From Chloroflexota bacterium (lineage in GTDB: Bacteria; Chloroflexota; Dehalococcoidia; Lucifugimonadales; Lucifugimonadaceae): 39,453 nucleotides of DNA. A model generated the notes under the pieces. That model was not told the DNA's origin and searched no databases. It worked only from the letters and a program-made list of their open reading frames with translations. Made by a program: the position numbers and the translations under genes. Shown piece after piece: positions 17,970-27,695 of this stretch. Position 1 is the stretch's first letter, and the number at the start of each line of letters is the position of its first letter. The stretch is from positions 1-39,453 of the forward strand of contig JADFHP010000010.1 of NCBI GenBank assembly GCA_022567135.1. Reading direction: 5' to 3'.

Positions 17970-19421
17970 CTAAACAACGTCCGACGTCCCGGCGCGCCGG
18001 GTCTTGGAGTAGCCGGTCTCGGCCTCAGAACCCTCCCCAACCGGGAACACCTTCGACGGATTGAACCCATCGTCCGTCGCGAATGCAGGGCCCAGACGCG
18101 CCATAGACCGCATGTCGTCGTCGGTGAACACCAGCGGCATGTAGGCCTGCTTCTCCAGGCCGATGCCGTGTTCTCCGGAAAGCGCCCCGCCGGCATCGAC
18201 ACAAAGCTTCAGGATCTGGCCGCCTGCGTCCAGCACCCGCTCCGTTTCACCCGGGATCCGCTCGTCGAAGAGAATGCAGGGATGCAGGTTCCCGTCGCCC
18301 GCATGGAATACGTTGGCGATCATGAGGTCCATCTCCGCGCCGATCTCCGCCACCTTCGCGAGAACCTCCTGCAGTTTGGTCCGGGGCACTACGCCATCTA
18401 CCAGATAGTAGTTGGGCTTCAGGTTCCCGAACGCCCCAATCGCACCCTTGCGGGCGGCCCACAACTCGGCCCGACGCTCCGAATCGTCGGACGATTCATA
18501 TGACGCGACGCCGTTGTCCCTGCAGAGCTGCTCAATCGCGGCCGACTGGTCTTCGACGCTCTCACGCAGCCCGTCCACCTCGATAATCAGCACCGCCTGA
18601 GCCTCAGCCGGGTAGTTGGGGTGATAAGTAGGCTCGACGGCATCGATCGTCACCCTGTCCATCATCTCCAGCGCAGCCGGAACGACTCCCCCGGCGATGA
18701 TGTCCGAGACCGACTTCGAGGCCTGATCCATCGAGCCGAACACGGCCACCATCGTCCGGATCATCTCGGGCAGCGGCATCAACCTGACGGCAATCTTCGT
18801 CGCGATGCCGAGCGTGCCTTCGGATCCGATGAACACGCCGCGCAGGTCGTACCCCGGCGCCTCCCGCGCCTCGCCGCCGAGCCAGACCATCGACCCATCG
18901 GCAAGCGCCACTTCCATGCCCGTGACGTGGTTCGTCGTCACGCCGTAAGCAAGGCAGTGCGGGCCGCCCGCGTTCTCGGCCACATTGCCGCCGATCGAAC
19001 AGGCCCTCTGGCTCGACGGATCCGGCACGTAGTACAGGCCGAGCGACTCAACCGCGATGGAGAGATCGGCGTTGATAACGCCCGGCTCGACGATCGCGAT
19101 CCGATTCTCGGCGTCTACTTCGATGATCGACCGCAGGCGCGATGTGACTATCTGCACAGTGCCTTCGGTGGGCACTGCGCCCCCGGAAAGCCCCGTGCCG
19201 GAGCCGCGCGGCACAACGGCGATGCCAACTTCGTGGCACAGCGCGACGCAGAGCGCCAGCTCTTGCGTCGTTCCGGGCACCACCACGGCCCGTGGCAGGT
19301 GCTTGTCCACCGACCCATCGTATTCGTAGACGATCAGAGCGTCGGGCCGGTGCACCACATAGCGTTCCCCGACCACGTCGCGCAGCCGGAAGAGCAGACG
19401 CTCGAACGCATTCATCGTCAT
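17970..19421 (-). CDS. glcD: FAD-linked oxidase, glycolate oxidase subunit GlcD / D-2-hydroxyacid dehydrogenase-like
   Basis: 'VVPRGSGTGLSGGAVPTEGTVQIVTSRLRSIIEVD', 'GLYYVPDPSSQRACSIGGNVAENAGGPHCLAYGVT', 'GDGNLHPCILFDER', 'SGEHGIGLEKQAYMPLVFTDDD'. Confidence 0.9.
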   Translation of the reverse strand: MTMNAFERLLFRLRDVVGERYVVHRPDALIVYEYDGSVDKHLPRAVVVPGTTQELALCVALCHEVGIAVVPRGSGTGLSGGAVPTEGTVQIVTSRLRSIIEVDAENRIAIVEPGVINADLSIAVESLGLYYVPDPSSQRACSIGGNVAENAGGPHCLAYGVTTNHVTGMEVALADGSMVWLGGEAREAPGYDLRGVFIGSEGTLGIATKIAVRLMPLPEMIRTMVAVFGSMDQASKSVSDIIAGGVVPAALEMMDRVTIDAVEPTYHPNYPAEAQAVLIIEVDGLRESVEDQSAAIEQLCRDNGVASYESSDDSERRAELWAARKGAIGAFGNLKPNYYLVDGVVPRTKLQEVLAKVAEIGAEMDLMIANVFHAGDGNLHPCILFDERIPGETERVLDAGGQILKLCVDAGGALSGEHGIGLEKQAYMPLVFTDDDMRSMARLGPAFATDDGFNPSKVFPVGEGSEAETGYSKTRRAGTSDVV

Positions 19422-19432
19422 GGCAGGCGGGC

Positions 19433-20551
19433 CTACGGAGCCACTACGGCGCGGGTGATCTTGTTCGAATCCCGCCCCATCCACTCGGCCTGCGAGAACG
19501 CGTCGCCGATCTTCTCTATCGGGAACACGTCCGAGACGACGTCGCACACCGCGAACCGGTCCCGGTTGCGCATCAGGAAGTCGATGGCCGATGGCAAAAT
19601 CCAGGGGTCGTAATGCTGAATACCGTGGAATCGTATCTGTCGTGACACCAGCTTCTGCACATCGAGCGAGGCAAAGCTGTTCGGACTGATGTGCCCGACC
19701 TCCAGGTAAGTGCCGCGTTGCCGCAACATCTTGACGCCCTCTTCGACCGCTGACGGGAAGCCGACCAGTTCGATGGCGATGTCCGCGCCGATGCCGCCGG
19801 TCAGCTCCATCACCCTCTCGATACGCGCCTCCGGAGTGTCATACTCGGTGATGTCTATCGTATCGGTGGCGCCCGATCGCAGCGCCAGATCGAGCCGGGC
19901 CGGCTGGCCGTCGATCGCGATCACCTGATGCGCGCCCATATCGCGCGCCACGGCCATCGCATTCACGCCGAGGCCGCCCGCGCCCTGCACAACAACGTGA
20001 TCGCCGAATCTGACGCGGCCGATATGCAGCGCCTCTATCACCTGCGCCAGAGCGCAGTTGATGGGCGCAGCCTCCTCGTCCGAGATCTCATCCGGCAGCT
20101 TGAAAATGAAGTTGGGCCCGCGCAGGTAGTAGTACTGCGCGAACCCGCCATTGCACACCGCCCACTCGTCCAGCGGCTTCCGGCCACCCCGATACAGACA
20201 CGCTCCCAGCTCACCGCGAATGCAGTTGTAGCAACGCATGCACGGGAAGAAATAGCTGAAGACGACGCGATCGCCCTCCTTGAGCGGATTGCGCAATGAG
20301 TCCGTCTCGACGCCCTTGCCGAGCGCCGCAATCTCACCCATCATCTCGTGCCCGAAAACGAACGGATCGCGCGGCGGAGCGCCCTTCTCGATGCCGTCAC
20401 CACGCCAGATGTGCAGGTCCGACCCGCACACGCTTGTGCGGAGGACCCGGATGCTGATCCCGCCCTCCTCAACCTCGGGAACCGGAAGCTCCCTCAGCTC
20501 AAACGACTGGTCGGAGTCGTGCCATACCGCTGATATTCCCGTATCGACCAT
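19433..20551 (-). CDS. Zinc-dependent medium-chain alcohol/polyol dehydrogenase
   Basis: 'TSVCGSDLHIWRGD', 'FVFGHEMMGEI', structural-zinc cysteines 'CMRCYNCIRGELGACLY'. Confidence 0.92.
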   Translation of the reverse strand: MVDTGISAVWHDSDQSFELRELPVPEVEEGGISIRVLRTSVCGSDLHIWRGDGIEKGAPPRDPFVFGHEMMGEIAALGKGVETDSLRNPLKEGDRVVFSYFFPCMRCYNCIRGELGACLYRGGRKPLDEWAVCNGGFAQYYYLRGPNFIFKLPDEISDEEAAPINCALAQVIEALHIGRVRFGDHVVVQGAGGLGVNAMAVARDMGAHQVIAIDGQPARLDLALRSGATDTIDITEYDTPEARIERVMELTGGIGADIAIELVGFPSAVEEGVKMLRQRGTYLEVGHISPNSFASLDVQKLVSRQIRFHGIQHYDPWILPSAIDFLMRNRDRFAVCDVVSDVFPIEKIGDAFSQAEWMGRDSNKITRAVVAP

Positions 20552-20574
20552 TGTTGTTCTCCCGCTGGCGGGCG

Positions 20575-21324
20575 CTACTTGCCGGCCAGAAGCTCTTTGC
20601 CCGCATTCAGCAGCATCGCATGTACCCAGTCGGTGACCATGAAGTCCCCGGCCACCTTTTTGCCAGCCTTGCGGATACGGTCGTATATATCGTTCATCGC
20701 ATCCTGAACAGCCGGATTCGTATAGTCCCCGGGATACCCCAGCGACTGCGCGAAGTCGTTGTGGCCGATGCTGTAGTAATCGATTCCCGGCACCTCGAGA
20801 ATGCCATCCAGCTCGTCGATCACCGACTTGTCTTCGAGAAGCGCGCCGACGAGCATATTTGCATTGGAATCTTTGTAGTACTGGACCTTCTCATCCGGCG
20901 CTATGAAGTCATACTCAGACCCGCGGTTGCCGCCGAACGACCGGTCGCCCTCCGGACCGAACAGGCAGGCCTTTGCCAACTGCTCTGCGTCCGCCTTCGT
21001 TCCAATGTGCGGGCCCATGATCCCCTGCACGCCGCGGTCGAGAAATCTCAGGATGGTCGAGGAGCCGATGTCCGGTACGCGGGCCACCGGAGTCGCCCCC
21101 GCCTGCGTGGCGACGCGGCAGATATCTTCGAGCTGATCCAGGCTCCATGGGCCGTGCTCACCGTCAATCCAGACGAAGTCGAAATCCAGATAGCCAAGGA
21201 CCTCCACCACCCAGGGCGAAGGGAACACCAGGTTATAGCCGTACGCCTTCCGGCCCTCCCGTATCGCAGTCTTGATACGGTTCTCTCTTACGCTCGCCAA
21301 AGTCGCCTCCCAGCGTCGATCCAA
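20575..21324 (-). CDS. HpcH/HpaI aldolase/citrate lyase-family protein
   Basis: 'VWIDGEHGPWSLDQLEDICRVATQAGATPVARVPD', 'GIMGPHIGTKADAEQLAKAC', 'DYYSIGHNDFAQSLGYPGD'. Confidence 0.9.
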   Translation of the reverse strand: MDRRWEATLASVRENRIKTAIREGRKAYGYNLVFPSPWVVEVLGYLDFDFVWIDGEHGPWSLDQLEDICRVATQAGATPVARVPDIGSSTILRFLDRGVQGIMGPHIGTKADAEQLAKACLFGPEGDRSFGGNRGSEYDFIAPDEKVQYYKDSNANMLVGALLEDKSVIDELDGILEVPGIDYYSIGHNDFAQSLGYPGDYTNPAVQDAMNDIYDRIRKAGKKVAGDFMVTDWVHAMLLNAGKELLAGK

Positions 21325-21516
21325 CTTGCCGCGACAGCGGCCCGGTTACAGTACGCCCCGTCACGCCGCGCTTCAATAACCCGCGTCGGCTGATCCGGCC
21401 GCGGGGCAGGGCGTGGCGGCGATATAAAATCGTCTCTGATCCTGATCGATTCCACCGAGCACCGTCTGAGCAAAAGGAGCCCGCATGGTCGTCACTGCCC
21501 CACGACCCGGCTCGGG

Positions 21517-22635
21517 ATGGGGATCGCTCGCCGGATGAGCCTGAGCCACACCCTCCGCTGCATCGCCTGCGCCGAGTCACTCCAGCCCACGCTCACCACC
21601 CTCGAGTGCCCCGTCTGCGGCTTTCCGCTGGAAGTCGAGTATCCCGATGCGCCGGACGGTCTCTCGCCCCGCCTGCCTCTGAGTCGTCCGGAGGAGATTA
21701 TTTCACTCGGCGAGGGGAACACGCCCCTCATACACCTCCCAAGAATCGCCGCGGAACTCGGGCTAAACCAGCTATGGGCCAAGCTGGAGTTCGAGGCGCC
21801 TACCGGGTCGTTCAAGGACCGCGGCTCCGCGGTGCTTATTTCAGTAGCCAGAGAGGCAGGGCTAACTGAGTTCGTCGAAGACTCGTCAGGCAACGCCGGA
21901 GCATCCCTCTCCGCCTATGCCGCCGCAGCCGGCATGCTGTGCCACGTCTTCGCTCCCTCGTCAGCGGGTATCGGCAAGAAGAACCAGATCCGGGTATTCG
22001 GCGCGCTGCTCCACGAGGTGGAAGGGCCGCGCCAGGCATCGACAGACGCCGCCCGCGAATTTGTCTCCGAGCGCGGAATACCCTGGCTCTCCCACGCCAT
22101 GAGCCCGTATTTCATGGAAGGGATGAAGGCATTTGCATACGAGTTGTCTGACACACCCGCAGCGCCGGTCGGCCACGTGATCTTCCCCGTCGGCAACGGC
22201 TCCCTCCTAATCGGCGCACTCAAGGGATACCGCGAGCTCGTTCAGGCCGGGAAGCTAGCGGAAATGCCGGCACTCCACTGCGTTCAGGCAGAAGCGATAC
22301 GGCCCATCGTGGCCGCAATCAATAACGAGGACTGGCCTGCTGGTGCCGCCGCCACGACGATAGCCAGCGGCATATCGGTCACTTCGCCGCCCCGCCTCTC
22401 GCAAGTGGTCGACGCTGTACGGGAAACAGGCGGGCAAGGCGTCGCCGTAGACGAGGCGTCCATCATCGGGTGGCAGAAGCGGCTGGCAATGTCTGAGGGG
22501 ATCTTCGGCGAGGCCACATCCGCAGTCGCGTTCGCCGGACTTGAGCGCTTGATCGCCGACGGAGTGATCGCATCCGACGACAGAGTGGTCGTCCCGGTCA
22601 CCGGCTCAGGCCTCAAAGAGCCGCTGCCACAGTGA
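21517..22635 (+). CDS. Threonine synthase-like PLP-dependent enzyme
   Basis: N-terminal zinc ribbon 'CIACAESLQPTLTTLECPVC', 'LGEGNTPLIHLPRIAAELG', PLP lysine 'TGSFKDRGSAVLISVARE', 'SSGNAGASLSAYAAAAG'. Confidence 0.88.
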   Translation: MGIARRMSLSHTLRCIACAESLQPTLTTLECPVCGFPLEVEYPDAPDGLSPRLPLSRPEEIISLGEGNTPLIHLPRIAAELGLNQLWAKLEFEAPTGSFKDRGSAVLISVAREAGLTEFVEDSSGNAGASLSAYAAAAGMLCHVFAPSSAGIGKKNQIRVFGALLHEVEGPRQASTDAAREFVSERGIPWLSHAMSPYFMEGMKAFAYELSDTPAAPVGHVIFPVGNGSLLIGALKGYRELVQAGKLAEMPALHCVQAEAIRPIVAAINNEDWPAGAAATTIASGISVTSPPRLSQVVDAVRETGGQGVAVDEASIIGWQKRLAMSEGIFGEATSAVAFAGLERLIADGVIASDDRVVVPVTGSGLKEPLPQ

Positions 22636-22647
22636 CTCAGGCGAAGA

Positions 22648-23832
22648 TTACCCGCGCGCTTCCCGAAGCGCCGCCTCGAAGCCGGGCAGCGCGCCTTCAA
22701 GCACCCTGTCCTCAACACTGAACGACAGCCTGAAGAAGCCGGGCCAGCCGAACCCGACTCCGGGCACTGTCAGCACCAGCTTCGACTGCAACAGCGCCAC
22801 GAACTCACGATCGTCCTCAAGCGGCGATCTGGGGAACAGGTAAAACGCGCCCTGCGGCTCCACGCACTCGTATCCCATCCCGATAAGAGCGTCGTAAATG
22901 AACTCTTTCTTGCGCCGGTACACGTCTACGTCTACGGAGACGTTCTGCAGTCTCGCGACCAGCCGCTGCATGAGCGCCGGCGCGTTCATGAACCCCAGCG
23001 TCCGGTTGGCAAACGTAACGGCGTCGATGAAGTCACCGCGCTCGCCATAACCAGGGTTCACCGCGATGTACCCGATGCGCTCGCCGGCCAGGCCAAGGTC
23101 CTTCGAATGCGAGGTGACCACCACCGTGCGCAGATGATGCTCGAAGACGAACGGATACGGCTCGTCCGTGAAGATCAGCTTGCGATACGGCTCGTCGCTG
23201 ATCAGGAATATCTCCGTTCCAAACCGATCTTCAGCCTCACGTATCACACCGACCACTGCCTCCAGCGTCTCTTCCGAGTAGATCACCCCGGTCGGATTGT
23301 TGGGAGAGTTAATCAATACGGCGCGCGTCCGCTCGGACATCGCGTCGCGAATGGAGTCGATATCCGGCTGGAAGTCGCCTTCCGAACGCGCGATCACGGC
23401 TTTCCCACCCTGGTTATCTATGAAGTACGGGTACTCCACGAAGTACGGCGCGATCACGATCACCTCGTCGCCCGGGTCAAGCAGCGCCTTGAACGTCACA
23501 TTGAGGGCCCCGCCCGCTCCGCAGGTCATGATCACGTCGGCGCCGGTGAAGGGCAGGCCCGTCTCTTTTGCAAGGCTTTCTGCCACCGCGGCCCTCGTAT
23601 CCGGCAAGCCGCCGTTCGGCATGTAGCGATGCGTGCCGGGCGTCTCGTCCTCGACAATACGCATCAACTCAGTTTTGAACTCCGGCGGCGGTTCGAGAAT
23701 CGGGTTGCCAAGCGATAGATCGAAGACGTTTTCCGGCCCGTGCTCGGCGGCCAGAGCAGCAGCCTCTTCGAACATGCGTCGAATCAACGAACTCTCGCCC
23801 ATCTGGGCGCGTGTCTTATTCGAAATACCCAT
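22648..23832 (-). CDS. Class I/II aminotransferase (aspartate aminotransferase-like)
   Basis: 'NVFDLSLGNPILEPPPEF', 'LINSPNNPTGVIYSEETLEAVV', 'ISDEPYRKLIF', 'TSHSKDLGLAGERIGYIAVNP'. Confidence 0.92.
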   Translation of the reverse strand: MGISNKTRAQMGESSLIRRMFEEAAALAAEHGPENVFDLSLGNPILEPPPEFKTELMRIVEDETPGTHRYMPNGGLPDTRAAVAESLAKETGLPFTGADVIMTCGAGGALNVTFKALLDPGDEVIVIAPYFVEYPYFIDNQGGKAVIARSEGDFQPDIDSIRDAMSERTRAVLINSPNNPTGVIYSEETLEAVVGVIREAEDRFGTEIFLISDEPYRKLIFTDEPYPFVFEHHLRTVVVTSHSKDLGLAGERIGYIAVNPGYGERGDFIDAVTFANRTLGFMNAPALMQRLVARLQNVSVDVDVYRRKKEFIYDALIGMGYECVEPQGAFYLFPRSPLEDDREFVALLQSKLVLTVPGVGFGWPGFFRLSFSVEDRVLEGALPGFEAALREARG

Positions 23833-23966
23833 CTAATGACCCCGCCTGCAGTTCTACAGTGAGTGAACCCGGCTGAAACCGCCGTATTATAGGCGGGCTC
23901 AATCGAGGGTTGGCGAGGGCCAGCGCGGACCAACCGCGGCCGGCTCGCGCTCCGTGGTGGTGAGAT

Positions 23967-24968
23967 TTGACCGACGGCCAGACAGACAGGCCCAGTAGTT
24001 CCAGTTGTTCTGGCGAACTCGTCCTCGTTACGGGCGCTTCAGGCTTCATCGGCGGGCGCATCGCCCGGATGTTGCAGGAACGCGGCACAAATGTCAGGGC
24101 CATGTGCCGGCCGTCGAGCAATCGCAGCCACCTGCCACCCGATACCGAGTGGGTCACGGGCGATATTCGCGATCAGGACGACGTCCGCCGCGCCGTCGAA
24201 GGCTGCACCGGCGTATTCCACTGTGCAGGCTTCGTCGGGCCGACCCACTACCGCCTGCGCGACTTTGACGAGATAAACGTTCGCGGCACCCGCAACGTGA
24301 TGCGCGCCGCGGCGAAAGCGGGCGTCATCCGTGTCGTCCACACCAGCAGCATCGCCGCGATCGGCGGCGGTAATGGACAGCTGGTTGACGAATCGCGCGG
24401 GGGCCGGATGCTGACGAAGGGCTACGCACTCTCGAAACGAGAGTCGGAGACCGTTGCCCTGGAGAGCAACAGCCATGGGCTTCAAGTCGTCGTCATAAAC
24501 CCCGGCGTCGTCTACGGCCCCAGGGACCGATACTTCGGACGATTGATCGAGATGCATATGAAGGGCCGGCTCAAACTCATCGCCTTCGCGCATCGCAGCC
24601 TCTGCCTGGCATACGTCGACGACGTCGCTTCAGCGCATATCGCGGCAATGGAACGGGGCGAGAGCGGCCAGCGATATCTCGTGGTCTCGCCTGCCGTTAC
24701 CCTCGGCGAATTCATGATGACGCTCTCTCTGGCCTCCGGCGTGCGGCCACCGCTATGGAGCGTGCCGGATTTCGTGGGGAAGGCCGCTTTCGCCCTCGCA
24801 TGGGGAGCATCGCCCGTCACACGGTTCCGGCCGCCGCTGCGAATGAGCGATCTGAGCGGCCCGGGACCGGCATACGACGGCTCGAAAGCCGAGCGCGAAC
24901 TCGGCGTGACATACACCCCATTGCGTGAAGGGCTCGCCCGCACCCTCGAGTGGATGCGCTCCCGTTAG
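23967..24968 (+). CDS. NAD-dependent epimerase/dehydratase (extended SDR, 3-beta-HSD-like)
   Basis: 'LVLVTGASGFIGGRIARML', 'YALSKRESE', 'INPGVVYGPRD'. Confidence 0.9.
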   Translation: MTDGQTDRPSSSSCSGELVLVTGASGFIGGRIARMLQERGTNVRAMCRPSSNRSHLPPDTEWVTGDIRDQDDVRRAVEGCTGVFHCAGFVGPTHYRLRDFDEINVRGTRNVMRAAAKAGVIRVVHTSSIAAIGGGNGQLVDESRGGRMLTKGYALSKRESETVALESNSHGLQVVVINPGVVYGPRDRYFGRLIEMHMKGRLKLIAFAHRSLCLAYVDDVASAHIAAMERGESGQRYLVVSPAVTLGEFMMTLSLASGVRPPLWSVPDFVGKAAFALAWGASPVTRFRPPLRMSDLSGPGPAYDGSKAERELGVTYTPLREGLARTLEWMRSR

Positions 24969-25423
24969 CTGCTCTTATTCCCGCCGCCGAACCGCTTGCC
25001 CAGCAGCTTGAACGGCCCGGGCGCAGTAGCGTCGGACTTGCGCACAACGTACGTCCCGGCGATCTTGTCGTGCCAGCCCTGCCGCTTCTTGTCCGGAATG
25101 ATCCAGGCCAACCCCAGTCCCAGCGCCGCTATCGAGACGACCCGGCCGATCATCTCGCGCGGAATCGCCATCGCCACGCCCGGCACGCGACCGTCTTCGT
25201 CTACCACGATGATCCCGGCCACCCACTTGCCCGGAGTCTGGCCTTTCAACCCGGTCGGCAGAATGAAATACGCCCACGCGATGACGATGTTGGTTGTCGC
25301 AAGAGGCTGCGTGCTGATCAACGCTCCATCGAGGATCGTAATGGCAAGCAACCAGGCGCCACTCAGTATGAAAAAGTCGGTCCCGAACGCATACAGCCTT
25401 AGGGCCGGACTGGCAATTGCCAT
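24965..25423 (-). CDS. RDD-family membrane protein
   Basis: 'ALRLYAFGTDFFILSGAWLL', 'GQTPGKWVAGIIVVDEDG', 'DKKRQGWHDKIAGTYVVRK'. Start may be further upstream (M at 25552, with a basic N-terminal tail). Confidence 0.82.
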   Translation of the reverse strand: MAIASPALRLYAFGTDFFILSGAWLLAITILDGALISTQPLATTNIVIAWAYFILPTGLKGQTPGKWVAGIIVVDEDGRVPGVAMAIPREMIGRVVSIAALGLGLAWIIPDKKRQGWHDKIAGTYVVRKSDATAPGPFKLLGKRFGGGNKSS

Positions 25424-25683
25424 CGGGTAAATCTTCTCAGGGCGTGAACCGGGCGCGACTACGGTGGCCGGTCCCGTCTGCGGCGCCTCTCGGGCGCCTC
25501 TCCTCCGGCCGCCGCCGCGGCCTGTTCTATTTGCGTTGGTCTTTCTGGGCATGCCAACTCGCAATGATACCGGCCACTGGTCTCTCACGCCGCCCGGCTC
25601 CAACGTTGACCGCGCCGTTAAGCGGCCTTACGATTCCGGCCCAAACACTGGGCCAACCACCCACGGAGCGAAACCGAGTTCAC

Positions 25684-26451
25684 ATGAGACTAGAGAGCAA
25701 AGTGGCGCTCATCACCGGCGCAGCGTCGGGCATCGGCGAGGCCACGGCCGAGCTGTTCGCCGCGGAAGGCGCGTCCGTAGTGGTGTCGGACATCAACGAA
25801 GACGCCGCCCGTGACGTGGTGCAGCGCATCCAGGACGCCGGCGGGGAAGCGACTCTGATCGCCGGAAGCGTGGCGGACAGAGCCGCGGTCGAGCGTATCG
25901 TCGGCGGAACCGTGGAGCGCTACGGACGCATAGACATCCTGGTGAACAGCGCCGGTGTGACCCGCAGGCACGCGCCGGAGAACGCGGACTTTGACGAGCA
26001 GTGGGAGTTCGTCATGGGCGTCAACATGAAAGGGACCATGTTGATGTGCAGGTTTGCCTCTGATGAGATGAAAAAGACCGGCGGTGGAGCCATCGTCAAC
26101 CTCGCCTCCGTATACGGATTGGTGGGACGCCCCGCAAGCCTCGGAGACGGGTTCGACCCCTACACGCAGTCGAAAGGCGGCGTGGTGCAACTCACCCGGG
26201 AGATGGGCGTCACGATGGCCAAAGACGGCATCCGCACCAACTGCCTCTGCCCCGGCTTCGTCCATACGAACCTGACCACCGGCCTTACGGGGGATCCGGA
26301 GACGCTGGCGAAACTGGAAGCGCTCCACCCCATGGGCAGGCTGGGCGAGTCCCACGAAATAGCGAAGGCCGCTCTCTTCCTCGCCTCCGATGACGCCTCG
26401 TTCATCACGGGTGCGGTACTGTCTGTCGACGGCGGATACGCAGCCCAGTAG
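25684..26451 (+). CDS. SDR-family oxidoreductase (classical)
   Basis: 'MRLESKVALITGAASGIGEATAELFAAEG', 'NSAG', 'YTQSKGGVVQLTREM', 'FITGAVLSVDGGYAAQ'. Confidence 0.92.
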   Translation: MRLESKVALITGAASGIGEATAELFAAEGASVVVSDINEDAARDVVQRIQDAGGEATLIAGSVADRAAVERIVGGTVERYGRIDILVNSAGVTRRHAPENADFDEQWEFVMGVNMKGTMLMCRFASDEMKKTGGGAIVNLASVYGLVGRPASLGDGFDPYTQSKGGVVQLTREMGVTMAKDGIRTNCLCPGFVHTNLTTGLTGDPETLAKLEALHPMGRLGESHEIAKAALFLASDDASFITGAVLSVDGGYAAQ

Positions 26452-26509
26452 GGAGTCTCGATGCCGAATCGGGACTGCTTCCGAGCCTGTTCTATGAATC
26501 GCGGGGTAG

Positions 26510-26529
26510 GGGGGCACGGCCGTGCCCCC
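26510..26529. terminator. Perfect 20-bp palindrome GGGGGCACGGCCGTGCCCCC between convergent genes
   Basis: Exact self-complementarity; sits between convergent SDR and DAO genes. Terminator function is inference. Confidence 0.6.
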
Positions 26530-26579
26530 GTACTTGAGCAGCGTCTGTGGGATCCACGCTCGGTGAGACGGAACTCCCG

Positions 26580-27695
26580 TCAAAGAAACCGCCCCACATC
26601 ATATTCCGCAGGCATCGCCACCGAGGCCTCCTCGCCCGTAACGATCTCCCGCACGAACTCCGCGACCGCGTGCGAAAGCAAGATCCCCTTACTGCCCATG
26701 CCATTGGCCACGATAGCGCCGTCGGCAACAGCCCCGACCACCGGCAATCCGTCCACAGACGTGGGCCGCAGGCACGCCGTGTGCTCGACGATCTCTGCGG
26801 ACTCGAGCCCCGGCGCAATCGCCAGCGCGCCGGCCATAATCCGGTCACGCGCCGCCACGGTCGCCGTCTCATCGAATCCGGCTTCCTCGTCAGTAGTGCC
26901 AATCCAGACCAATCCGTCCGGTTTCCGAGCCACATAAGAACGCGCCACAGCGATCCTGTGCGAAATATCGGCCTCCGGGTACCGCAGCCGAATGATCTCC
27001 CCCTTGACCGGCCGCACCGGCAGGTCAGGCAGTCCGTCGATCTCTCCTTCGCCCGCCCACGGCCCGCTGGCAATAACCACGGTACCGGCCGCCAACTCCT
27101 CCCCGGACTGGAGCGCGACTCCCGTTACGCGATCGCCATCGCGCGAAAGCCCGTTCACCGCTCCCGCCCGTATCTGCCCACCCTGTCGCTCGAACGCAGT
27201 CGCGAGCGCAAGCGCGAACCGGTAGCTATCGATCTCATAGTGGCTGTTGTGAAGCACCCCGCCGACCGCGTCGGGTGCAATACCAGGCTCGATCTCCCGC
27301 AGATGACGCTGATCGAGCATCTCGAAGTCGAACCCCTGCGCGGCCCACCAGGCGCTCCGGTCGAACAGTTCGATCATGGCCTCCTGCGTGAGCGCCAGGT
27401 CTATCGACGGCGCCTGTCGCAGGCCGATGTCGATGCCGGTCTCATCCTGCAACTGCGGGTCCAGCTCCCGGTGCAGTTCGATCGACCGCAACGCCACCGG
27501 CAGCGTGGGGCCGGGGATGCCCGGACCGAAACTCGCATAGAGGCCGCCATAGGCATTGCCGGAGGCGTGGCTGGCAATGGCGTCTCGCTCTACCAGCGTC
27601 ACGTTGAGGCCGCCCTCGGCCAGCTTGAGTGCGCAGGCGCAGCCGATAACCCCGCCGCCGACTACAACAGCGTCGGGCAGCCGAAGATCCCTCAC
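26580..27695 (-). CDS. FAD-dependent D-amino-acid oxidase/dehydrogenase-family (DAO) oxidoreductase
   Basis: 'PDAVVVGGGVIGCACALKLAEGGLNVTLVERD', 'CLRPTSVDGLPVVGAV', 'IVANGMGSKGILLSHAVAEFV'; GTG start overlaps the upstream stop (GTGA). Confidence 0.87.
   Translation of the reverse strand: MRDLRLPDAVVVGGGVIGCACALKLAEGGLNVTLVERDAIASHASGNAYGGLYASFGPGIPGPTLPVALRSIELHRELDPQLQDETGIDIGLRQAPSIDLALTQEAMIELFDRSAWWAAQGFDFEMLDQRHLREIEPGIAPDAVGGVLHNSHYEIDSYRFALALATAFERQGGQIRAGAVNGLSRDGDRVTGVALQSGEELAAGTVVIASGPWAGEGEIDGLPDLPVRPVKGEIIRLRYPEADISHRIAVARSYVARKPDGLVWIGTTDEEAGFDETATVAARDRIMAGALAIAPGLESAEIVEHTACLRPTSVDGLPVVGAVADGAIVANGMGSKGILLSHAVAEFVREIVTGEEASVAMPAEYDVGRFL

Noticed and set aside
17319-18503. 394-aa + strand ORF opposite Gfo/Idh and GlcD
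   Set aside because: Shadow ORF spanning two well-supported minus-strand genes and their spacer; no family motifs.
19461-19490. 'gttcgaatcccgcc' T-loop-like sequence
   Set aside because: Lies inside the alcohol dehydrogenase coding sequence and has no other tRNA arms.
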